Shown one piece after another: positions 1-5,772 of a stretch of 9,266 bases of DNA. Each line of letters opens with the position of its first letter. Position 1 is the stretch's first letter. The position numbers and the translations under genes were made by a program. The notes beneath the pieces were generated by a model. That model did no database searches and was not told the origin of the DNA. It was given only the letters and a program-made list of their open reading frames with translations. The stretch is from Acidimicrobiia bacterium (lineage in GTDB: Bacteria > Actinomycetota > Acidimicrobiia > Spongiisociales > UBA5794): positions 1 through 9,266 of the forward strand of contig JAUXCV010000048.1 in the NCBI GenBank assembly GCA_030618675.1. The letters run 5' to 3'.

Positions 1-53
1 ACGAAGGGCCATTCGGCCGGTTCGCGCATTACAGCCACCGAACCCGCATCGGT

Positions 54-59
54 TACCGT
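54..59 (+). promoter_or_regulatory. Putative -10 element of the ClC gene (leaderless start)
   Basis: The hexamer TACCGT matches the actinobacterial -10 pattern TANNNT and ends 7 bases before the ATG at 67, so transcription would start at or next to the start codon. No Shine-Dalgarno sequence lies in the 15 bases upstream of the ATG. No convincing -35 hexamer is seen; TTACAG at 29-34 would be 19 bases away and matches poorly. The call rests mainly on the same arrangement being found at three other genes in this window. Confidence 0.4.
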
Positions 60-66
60 TCGGTCC

Positions 67-2085
67 ATGTCCCAGTTCAGGAGATGGTCCTCCGACTTGC
101 TCGCCCGTCGCGGCACGACTGCGTTCCTGCTGGCCGCATTGATCCTTGGTGTGATAGTGGGCCTTGGAGGCGCCGTCCTTGTCTGGGCGATCGAGTTCTC
201 GCACGATGCATTCGGTGCCCTCGAAGGACTGCTTGGTTGGGGGAAGTGGTTCGTCCTCGCCGCTATCCCGATCGGTATGTTCATCGCCTGGGAACTCGAT
301 CGCAGGTTCGGGCCCGGTGTTGCCAGCGGCGGTGTGACCGAAGCGATGGTGGGAGTGGGTCTCCACGGCGGCTATCTCCCCACGAGGTTGATTCCGGCGA
401 AGATCATCGCCACTGCTGCGACGCTGGGAGCCGGTGGCTCGGGCGGACGAGAGGGGCCGATCGCACTCATCGGTGCGGCCATCGGATCATCGTTCTCCCG
501 GTACACGGGATTCGGTCAGGATCATGTCAGGAGCCTCGTCGCCGCCGGTGCGGGAGCGGGCATCGGGGCATCGTTCAACGCGCCGATCGCCGGGATGCTG
601 TTCGCCATGGAAGTGATCCTCCGATCCTTCTCGGTCCGTCATCTGAACGCCATCGTCATCACGTCGGTGATCGCTGCTGTGACGACCCATGTCCTCGTTG
701 GAGAAGAGCAACTGCTCACTTCACCGGCACACGAACTCGCCGACCCCCGCCAGCTCATCCTGTACGTCGGCCTGGCTCTCCTCGCTGTTCTCTTCGGAGT
801 GCTGTTCCTCCGGGTTCTGGATCTGACGAGCGGTTACCGGTTGCCGGGGAACTTCCCCGGATGGCTCTTGCCGATCGGTGCGGGTCTCAGCGTCGCCGCG
901 ATCGGCATCGTCGACCCGACCATTCTTGGCACCGGTCAGACCTTCCTCTCGGGCCTCCTCTCTGCCACGTCCAACACGGATCTCGTCTGGTGGTCGCTGT
1001 TCATCGTGGCCGCCCTCAAGATCATCGCCACGTCCTTGACCCGGGCGGGCGGCGGTTCCGTTGGCACGTTCATGGCGGCGCTCTTCATCGGCGGTTCGAT
1101 CGGGGCCGGTTTCGCCACGCCCGTCGATCCAATCTGGTCGCTGTCCGAGATCGACCCCGGAGCGTTCGCCGTGGTCGGCATGGCTGCGACGTTCGCCGCT
1201 GTCGCCAGGGCACCGCTCACATCGGTCATCATCGTGTTCGAGATCACCGGCGACTACGGACTCGTCCTTCCGCTGATGCTCGGCGCCGCTTTCGCGACGT
1301 ATCTCGGGGAACGACTCCACACCGACTCCGCCTACACGATCGCCCTGACCCGCTCCGGCATCCACCTCCCCACCATGCAGGACATCGACCTCCTCGACAC
1401 CGTCAACGTCGCCGATGTCATGGCCGTCGTCGACGAGGCTGCTACGCCGTCGATGTCCATCGCGTACGTTCGCGAGCTGTTCGATCGCCACCACCACCAC
1501 GGTCTCCCCGTCATCATCAACGATGAACTTGTCGGTGTCGTCAGCCTCGGCGATATCGAGGACCTCGACGACGAGACAGGACTCACCGTGAACGATGTGA
1601 TGACCCGCAACCCCATTACGGCAACACCGCGCCTACCGGTGTCGGCGGCGCTCGCACGGATGGCATCGTTCGGACTCGGCCGGCTACCGGTTGTCGATGA
1701 CACCAACCCGACGCTGGTCGTGGGCATGTTCCGGCGGGAGTCGGTCGTTCGTGCATACCACCACGCACTCGGGACCGCGACCGGCCGAGAGTTGTATCGA
1801 GAGCGCGTACGCCTCCGCTCCCAGCCCGGGGCAGCGTTCTTCGAAGCCTCCATCGTTCGAGCCTCACCCATTTCGAACCACAACATCAGAGACGTCCCAT
1901 GGCCCGACGGAGCCATCCTCGTTTCGATCCGCCGCGACACGAGCGTGCTGATTCCCCACGGGAACACCCACATCGAGCCGGGCGACAGGCTGACCTTCTT
2001 CGGCACCGGAGCAGCACGCGTCGACATTGGCCATCTGATTGAACCGACCGATGAGCCGACGGGCGACTGGCGAGCCCGGCAGTAA
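67..2085 (+). CDS. ClC-family chloride channel/transporter with CBS pair and C-terminal TrkA-C domain
   Basis: This 672-residue inner-membrane protein should conduct chloride or a related anion, by channel or H+/Cl- exchange mechanism. The ClC core spans about residues 15-430. It contains the gating-glutamate motif GREGP (E129), the NAPIAG segment (171-176), a GGGSVGTFMA stretch (328-336) where the family usually has GxFxP, and the anion-site tyrosine (Y423, in SAYTIAL). Two CBS domains follow (about 447-503 and 508-567), which in this family bind adenine nucleotides or respond to ionic conditions. A TrkA-C/RCK-C-like domain closes the protein (about 580-660, with IRRDTSVLIPHGNTHIEPGD). By alignment with E. 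coli ClcA, the internal proton glutamate (E203) corresponds to V183, as in many true ClC channels, so channel versus exchanger is open. The ATG at 67 is preferred because a -10 element sits just upstream. The next gene starts 45 bases downstream with its own promoter. The family call is secure; the transported ion is inferred. Confidence 0.93.
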   Translation: MSQFRRWSSDLLARRGTTAFLLAALILGVIVGLGGAVLVWAIEFSHDAFGALEGLLGWGKWFVLAAIPIGMFIAWELDRRFGPGVASGGVTEAMVGVGLHGGYLPTRLIPAKIIATAATLGAGGSGGREGPIALIGAAIGSSFSRYTGFGQDHVRSLVAAGAGAGIGASFNAPIAGMLFAMEVILRSFSVRHLNAIVITSVIAAVTTHVLVGEEQLLTSPAHELADPRQLILYVGLALLAVLFGVLFLRVLDLTSGYRLPGNFPGWLLPIGAGLSVAAIGIVDPTILGTGQTFLSGLLSATSNTDLVWWSLFIVAALKIIATSLTRAGGGSVGTFMAALFIGGSIGAGFATPVDPIWSLSEIDPGAFAVVGMAATFAAVARAPLTSVIIVFEITGDYGLVLPLMLGAAFATYLGERLHTDSAYTIALTRSGIHLPTMQDIDLLDTVNVADVMAVVDEAATPSMSIAYVRELFDRHHHHGLPVIINDELVGVVSLGDIEDLDDETGLTVNDVMTRNPITATPRLPVSAALARMASFGLGRLPVVDDTNPTLVVGMFRRESVVRAYHHALGTATGRELYRERVRLRSQPGAAFFEASIVRASPISNHNIRDVPWPDGAILVSIRRDTSVLIPHGNTHIEPGDRLTFFGTGAARVDIGHLIEPTDEPTGDWRARQ

Positions 2086-2095
2086 GCCCTCGGGG

Positions 2096-2124
2096 TTGGA
2101 GCTGTTCGACGGAACCGATACATT
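2096..2124 (+). promoter_or_regulatory. Promoter of manC (-35 TTGGAG, 17-base spacer, -10 TACATT)
   Basis: TTGGAG (2096-2101) and TACATT (2119-2124) are separated by exactly 17 bases, the optimum for a housekeeping sigma factor. The -10 box ends 6 bases before the manC ATG at 2131, which would place the transcript start on the A of the start codon. GGAG at 2125-2128 is only 2 bases from the ATG, too close to serve as a ribosome-binding site. This is the best-formed promoter in the window and indicates that manC is transcribed independently of the ClC gene. Confidence 0.6.
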
Positions 2125-2130
2125 GGAGCC

Positions 2131-3516
2131 ATGACCGATCGACCCATCGTTCCCGTCGTCCTCTCGGGTGGAGCCGGCAGCCGCCTGTGGCCCGCCTCAC
2201 GCAGCCGCCAGCCGAAGCAACTGCTCTCGCTCGTCGAAGAGCGGACGATGCTCTTGATGACTATCCAACGCACCGACGCCGTGCCCGCCGCAAAAGCGCC
2301 GCTCATCGTGTGCAACGCGGACCAGCGATCGGGAGTCGAGAACGAACTTGCGAAGTCAGGGCATCCTGACGCTGCTCTCGTCCTCGAACCGATCGGGCGG
2401 AACACGGCTCCGGCCACCGCGGTGGCGGCACTCCAACTCCTGTCCGATGGCGCCGACCCGATCATGTTCGTCATGCCCGCCGACCACGTGATCAGAAATG
2501 AAGAGGCATTCGGTGAGGCCGTGGAACTCGCCGCCGGGTTCGCAGAACAGGGATACCTATTGACGTTCGGGATCGACCCGACGGGTCCCGAGACCGGCTA
2601 CGGCTACATCCGGTTCGGTGACCCACTCGCCGCGGGCGTGCGCGTCGTCGAGGAGTTCCGAGAAAAGCCGGATGCTGCCACCGCAGAGAAGTACCTCGCT
2701 AGCGGCCGCTACCTGTGGAACAGCGGCATGTTCATGTTCCGAGCGTCTTGTTTCCTGGCCGAACTCGAATCACATGCACCCGGCGTCCTCGATGCCGCAC
2801 GGGCCGCACTCGACAGCGCGGAGCACGACGGAACGGCGACGCTTCTCGACGAGGCCACGTTCGCTTCATCGCCGTCGATCTCGATCGACTACGCGGTCAT
2901 GGAGCACACCAACGCGGCGGCCGTGGTTCCGATCCACACCGGATGGAGCGACGTCGGATCCTGGGCGGCATTGTGGGAGATCGGGCAGCACGATGAAGAC
3001 GGGAACGTGCTTATCGGAGACGTGGACACGATCGACGTGCAGAACAGCTACGTGAGAAGCAGCGGGCGCCTCGTGGCTGCGATCGGCCTCGACGATGTCG
3101 TGATCGTCGACACTCCCGATGCCACCCTCGTGAGCCACCGCGACCGCTCCCAGGATGTGAAAGCGATCGTCGATCTCCTCAAGGAGCAAGGACGGTCAGA
3201 AGCAGAAACAGATGGCACGGAACTCCGATCATGGGGCAGGTTCACAACGATCGACCGAGGATCGGGCAACCGGATCCTTCGCCTGCGTCTTGATCCGGGA
3301 ATGACAATGCCCCTCCAGAAGCACGGGGACCATTCGGAACACTGGATCGTCCTTGACGGGTGCGCACAGATTCGCCTCGGCGCGACGACACACCTCGTCT
3401 CCAAGAACGAGTCCATGTTCATACCCACCGGCGAAACCCACCAGTTGAAAAACGCCTCTGAGACAGCCCCCGTTGAGATGATCAAGGTGGAGATCAGTAG
3501 ATCAGTAGATCAGTAG
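2131..3516 (+). CDS. manC: Mannose-1-phosphate guanylyltransferase with C-terminal cupin (phosphomannose isomerase-type) domain
   Basis: This cytosolic enzyme should make GDP-mannose from mannose-1-phosphate and GTP for polysaccharide, glycolipid or glycoprotein synthesis. The nucleotidyltransferase domain (about 5-285) shows LSGGAGSRLWP (11-21), PKQ (28-30), EPIGRNTAPA (86-95), PADH (116-119), GYGYI (156-160), EKP (178-180), WNSGMF (196-201), SIDYAVME (251-258) and WSDVGSW (272-278). A linker leads to a type II phosphomannose isomerase cupin (about 364-454) that keeps the expected metal ligands Q396, H398, E403 and H437. Two things are odd. The conserved arginine before AEHW in the family is histidine here (H401). 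The usual C-terminal tail (GxYLGEDDI... to YGR) is absent: after MIKVE the last seven residues, ISRSVDQ, and the stop are encoded by an 8-base tandem repeat. Guanylyltransferase activity is therefore well supported; isomerase activity is doubtful. No mannose-pathway partner is in the window. Confidence 0.92.
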   Translation: MTDRPIVPVVLSGGAGSRLWPASRSRQPKQLLSLVEERTMLLMTIQRTDAVPAAKAPLIVCNADQRSGVENELAKSGHPDAALVLEPIGRNTAPATAVAALQLLSDGADPIMFVMPADHVIRNEEAFGEAVELAAGFAEQGYLLTFGIDPTGPETGYGYIRFGDPLAAGVRVVEEFREKPDAATAEKYLASGRYLWNSGMFMFRASCFLAELESHAPGVLDAARAALDSAEHDGTATLLDEATFASSPSISIDYAVMEHTNAAAVVPIHTGWSDVGSWAALWEIGQHDEDGNVLIGDVDTIDVQNSYVRSSGRLVAAIGLDDVVIVDTPDATLVSHRDRSQDVKAIVDLLKEQGRSEAETDGTELRSWGRFTTIDRGSGNRILRLRLDPGMTMPLQKHGDHSEHWIVLDGCAQIRLGATTHLVSKNESMFIPTGETHQLKNASETAPVEMIKVEISRSVDQ

Positions 3517-3525
3517 ATCAGTAGA
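3491..3525 (+). repeat. Tandem array of AGATCAGT (8-base unit, about 4.4 copies), left arm of repeat element 1
   Basis: Four perfect copies (3491-3498, 3499-3506, 3507-3514, 3515-3522) are followed by AGA. The array overlaps the last 26 bases of manC and supplies its final seven residues and its TAG stop (3514-3516). Because 8 and 3 share no factor, the TAG in each unit junction falls in all three forward frames (3498, 3506, 3514), and the TGA in the complementary strand does the same there, so the array stops translation in all six frames. Its rotation AGTAGATC is the exact reverse complement of the GATCTACT unit in element 2. Confidence 0.95.
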
Positions 3526-3575
3526 AGACTCCGCCTTCTTGCTCAAAGCTCATAGATCAAAGCTGGCAGCTCTTC
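3523..3575 (+). repeat. Core and degenerate heptad region of repeat element 1
   Basis: The core reads GAAGACTCCGCCT (3524-3536) followed directly by TCTTGCTCAAAG (3537-3548). Both parts recur in the same orientation in element 2 near 5681 and 5728. From 3541 to 3575 the sequence falls into five 7-base steps: GCTCAAA, GCTCATA, GATCAAA, GCTGGCA, GCTCTTC, the first three clearly related. AGAAG (3523-3527) could pair with CTTCT (3535-3539) as a weak hairpin with a 7-base loop, but no T-run follows, so this is not a convincing terminator. The whole gap between the stop codons of manC and ptrB (3517-3588) is repeat material. Confidence 0.8.
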
Positions 3576-3604
3576 CTCCGCTACTCCGCTACTCCGCTAC
3601 TCCG
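3576..3604 (+). repeat. Tandem array of CTCCGCTA (8-base unit, about 3.6 copies), right arm of repeat element 1
   Basis: Perfect units lie at 3576-3583, 3584-3591 and 3592-3599, followed by CTCCG. The array covers the 3' end of the minus-strand oligopeptidase gene and supplies its TAG stop (complement of CTA at 3589-3591) and last few residues. On the minus strand the unit reads TAGCGGAG, so three copies put TAG in every minus-strand frame; the plus strand has no stop in this array. Each unit junction contains CTACT, complementary to the AGTAG in each period of the left array, also at 8-base spacing. Confidence 0.93.
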
Positions 3605-5619
3605 AGTTCATCCAGGACGAACGCCAACACGAACGCCTCGTCGCGCCAAACGTCGTATCGGCCCGATCGTGCGAAGTGTCCGGCGCCCATCTCGGTCTTC
3701 AGCAGCACCGGACGATCCCCGATCGCCGTGGTCCGCAACTCGGCCGTCCACTTCGCAGGCTCCCAGTACTGCACCCTCGGATCATTCAACCCGGCGGTTA
3801 TCAGCATGGCCGGGTACGCGTCCACGGCGAGATTCTCGTACGGCGTGTAGGCGCGCAGCCACCTGTACTCCTCCTCGATGCTCGGGTTCCCCCACTCCTC
3901 CCATTCAACAACCGTCAGCGGCAGCGCCTCGTCCAGCATCGTGTTCACCACGTCGACGAACGGCACCTCCGCAACGGCAACCGCGAAGCACTCCGGGTCG
4001 AGGTTGACGGCTGCTCCGACGGTGAGGCCACCGGCGCTCCCGCCGCGCACGGCGACCCGGCGGGGATCGCCGTAGCCCGCGTCGGTCAGGTGCCGGGTCG
4101 CATCGATCAGATCCGTGAACGTGTTCATCTTGTCGGCGAGTTTGCCGTTCTCGTACCACGACTTTCCCATCTCCCCGCCACCGCGGACATGAGCGATGGC
4201 GTACACGACGCCGCGGTCGAGCAAGCTCAGCCGGGGGACGGAGAACCGGGCCGGCATCGAGATCTCGTATGCGCCGTACGCGTAAACGACGAGCGGTGCC
4301 GTGCCGTTGATCGGTGTGTCGGCCCGGTGCACAATCGAAACGGGAATGGAGGCGCCGTCCCGGGCACCGGCCCACTCTCGTTGCGTCGTGTAGTCGGTGG
4401 CGTCGTAGCCACCGAGGACCGCTTTCTGCTTCAGAAGCGTGCGCCGGCCCGACTCGACATCGTGATCAAAAACCGATGAAGGCGTTACCGGAGACTCGAA
4501 TCCGTATCGCAGCAGGTTTGTCTCGAATTCGTAGTTGGCGCCCGGTTCCAATTGGTAGACGGACTCGTCGATCTCGAGGTACGACGCCATTCCATCGTCC
4601 GGGTCAACGATCAACGCGGCCGGCAGACCTTCATGGCGCCCCCAGACGACGATGTGATCGGCGAAGCAATCGGGATACTCGAGTTTCGACCCCGGATCGT
4701 GTGCAACCACCTCTACCGCGTCACCCCCGTCTACGGGTACGCGGAGGAGCCTTCCGTCGAGTGCCCCTTCGTTCGTGACGATCCAGAACTCGTCGCCGCG
4801 ATGGTCGACGGAGTACTCGACACCTTCGACCCGCGGCAACACGGCGACGGGCTCGGCTTCAGGATCCCCTGCCGGCACGAAGCGAGCGTCACTTGTGACG
4901 GCAGACCCCGCTCCAATGAGGATGAAGTCTCCGCTGCGGGATCGCTGGACCGATAGGAAGTAGCGGTCGTCGTCCTCCTGGTACACGAGTGCGTCACTCG
5001 ATGCCCCGGTTCCGAGGCGGTGCCTCCAGATCTGCCAGGGACGCATCGCTTCATCGGTCACGGTATAGAAGTAGTGAAGCGAGTCGGATGCCCAGGCCGC
5101 CCCGTAGTAGGTGTTCGGGATCTCGTCGTCGAGATCTCTGCCGGTGGCGGCATCGCGGAAGCGGGTCATGTACCGCTCACCGCCGTCGGTGTCGACGCTG
5201 TAGCCGACGATCGCTGCATCAGGGCTCACGGAGAAGTTCGCCAGTCGGAAGTAGTCGTGTCCCTCTGCAGAGGCGTTCTCGTCAAGAAGCACGGTCTCGT
5301 CGCCATCCGGGCCACCCTCAAGTCGGACCCAGATCCGATACGGGCGTCCCTCCTCGGTGCGAGTCGAGTACCAGTACTCGCCGCGCTTCGCCGGGACAGC
5401 GAGATCGGTCTCCTGGGTTCGATCCTTGATCTCGTTGAAGATCAGTTCGCGAAGAGACGCGAGATGGTCGGTCATCGCTTCGGTGTATGCATTCTCTGCT
5501 TCGAGATACGCGAGGACCTCAGGATCATCTCGATCCCTCATCCAGGCGTACTCGTCGACAACCGTCTCTCCGTGGAGTCGGCGTTCAATGGGGCGGCGGG
5601 CTGCAATCGGTGCTTCCAT
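3589..5619 (-). CDS. ptrB: Oligopeptidase B (S9A prolyl oligopeptidase family serine peptidase)
   Basis: This 676-residue enzyme matches the usual length of oligopeptidase B (E. coli PtrB is 686). It should cleave short peptides after basic residues in the cytoplasm; no signal peptide is seen. The N-terminal part (about 1-70, with the VDEYAWMRDRDDPEV segment) and the beta-propeller (about 75-400) precede an alpha/beta-hydrolase domain (about 410-676). The catalytic triad is readable: S528 in GGSAGG (526-531), D613 in NDPRV, and H648 in MGAGHFARSGRY. The HVRGGGEMGKSWYENGK stretch (477-493) is typical of the family. The gene is convergent with manC (72 bases between stops) and divergent from the LOG/ABC operon. 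Its stop codon lies within a CTCCGCTA array, which encodes the last few residues of the tail, but overall length is normal and no domain is lost. The ATG at 5619 follows a TANNNT box by 8 bases and has no good Shine-Dalgarno. Substrate specificity is inferred from the family. Confidence 0.95.
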   Translation of the reverse strand: MEAPIAARRPIERRLHGETVVDEYAWMRDRDDPEVLAYLEAENAYTEAMTDHLASLRELIFNEIKDRTQETDLAVPAKRGEYWYSTRTEEGRPYRIWVRLEGGPDGDETVLLDENASAEGHDYFRLANFSVSPDAAIVGYSVDTDGGERYMTRFRDAATGRDLDDEIPNTYYGAAWASDSLHYFYTVTDEAMRPWQIWRHRLGTGASSDALVYQEDDDRYFLSVQRSRSGDFILIGAGSAVTSDARFVPAGDPEAEPVAVLPRVEGVEYSVDHRGDEFWIVTNEGALDGRLLRVPVDGGDAVEVVAHDPGSKLEYPDCFADHIVVWGRHEGLPAALIVDPDDGMASYLEIDESVYQLEPGANYEFETNLLRYGFESPVTPSSVFDHDVESGRRTLLKQKAVLGGYDATDYTTQREWAGARDGASIPVSIVHRADTPINGTAPLVVYAYGAYEISMPARFSVPRLSLLDRGVVYAIAHVRGGGEMGKSWYENGKLADKMNTFTDLIDATRHLTDAGYGDPRRVAVRGGSAGGLTVGAAVNLDPECFAVAVAEVPFVDVVNTMLDEALPLTVVEWEEWGNPSIEEEYRWLRAYTPYENLAVDAYPAMLITAGLNDPRVQYWEPAKWTAELRTTAIGDRPVLLKTEMGAGHFARSGRYDVWRDEAFVLAFVLDELGVAE

Positions 5620-5627
5620 GAGGAACG

Positions 5628-5633
5628 ACCCTA
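5628..5633 (-). promoter_or_regulatory. Putative -10 element of ptrB
   Basis: Read on the minus strand, TAGGGT ends 8 bases before the ATG of the oligopeptidase gene, which would give a leaderless or nearly leaderless transcript. A CTGACT hexamer within the adjacent heptad array (minus strand, 5658-5653) could act as a -35 element, but the spacer would be 19 bases, so this is weak. If it is used, the repeat array is part of the promoter. Confidence 0.35.
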
Positions 5634-5649
5634 CCCGCGGCTGAGCGGC

Positions 5650-5676
5650 AGTAGTCAGTAGTCAGTAGTCAGTAGT
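5650..5676 (+). repeat. Tandem array of AGTAGTC (7-base unit, about 3.9 copies), left arm of repeat element 2
   Basis: Units lie at 5650-5656, 5657-5663, 5664-5670 and AGTAGT at 5671-5676, which diverges in its last base. The array sits between the divergent ptrB and LOG-gene promoters. TAG (plus strand) and TGA (minus strand) recur in every frame over 21 bases. CAGTAG occurs four times (5649, 5656, 5663, 5670) and is complementary to the three CTACTG copies in the right arm. Confidence 0.93.
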
Positions 5677-5740
5677 GAGCGAAGACTCTGCCTGATCTAC
5701 TGATCTACTGATCTACTGCTCTACCCCCTTCTTGCTCAAG
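5677..5740 (+). repeat. Core of repeat element 2, split by a GATCTACT array (8-base unit, 3 copies plus a variant)
   Basis: GAAGACTCTGCCT (5681-5693) matches the first part of the element 1 core with one change. Perfect GATCTACT units then follow at 5694-5701, 5702-5709 and 5710-5717, with a degenerate GCTCTAC at 5718-5724. The second part of the core, CTTCTTGCTCAA (5728-5739), resumes after the array. In element 1 the two core parts are contiguous, so here the array appears to interrupt the core. GATCTACT is the reverse complement of AGTAGATC, the unit of the left array of element 1. CTACTG at 5697, 5705 and 5713 can pair with CAGTAG of the left arm, leaving the first core half in the loop (5676-5696). 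Confidence 0.88.
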
Positions 5741-5760
5741 GTCCACGGCTTGGAACTCGC

Positions 5761-5766
5761 TACGCT
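5761..5766 (+). promoter_or_regulatory. Putative -10 element of the LOG/osmoprotectant operon (leaderless start)
   Basis: TACGCT fits TANNNT and ends 6 bases before the ATG at 5773, the same spacing as at manC, placing the transcript start on the start codon. There is no Shine-Dalgarno sequence upstream of this ATG. No good -35 hexamer is found at 16-18 bases; AAGGTC is at the 17-base position. This would be the main promoter for the LOG gene and the coupled importer genes. Confidence 0.5.
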
Positions 5767-5772
5767 CGGCGC

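Noticed and set aside
721..1500. 259-codon minus-strand frame inside the ClC gene
   Set aside because: Highly charged D/E/R/G-rich shadow with no recognisable domain, fully antisense to conserved coding sequence.
1489..1500. Run of four histidines (H475-H478) in the first CBS domain of the ClC protein as a metal site
   Set aside because: It is short and lies where CBS domains often have polar residues before the GLPV strand; no second cluster of ligands is seen.
84..1526. 480-codon plus-strand frame inside the ClC gene
   Set aside because: Arginine/proline-rich out-of-frame translation of a well-conserved membrane protein gene.
1332..2474. Open minus-strand frame of 380 codons spanning the ClC and manC genes
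   Set aside because: It is antisense to two clear genes and crosses the manC promoter. Its composition is arginine/serine-rich without any motif, typical of a shadow frame in GC-rich DNA.
3517..3588. Bidirectional intrinsic terminator between manC and ptrB
   Set aside because: The only local hairpin is a 5-bp AGAAG/CTTCT stem without a T-run on either strand. The repeats could affect transcript ends but do not look like a classical terminator.
3491..3604. CRISPR array
   Set aside because: Units are 7-8 bases and directly adjacent, with no spacers, and no cas gene is nearby.
3539..3850. 103-codon plus-strand frame starting in repeat element 1
   Set aside because: Most of it is antisense to the 3' end of ptrB and the rest is repeat sequence; there is no ribosome-binding site or motif.
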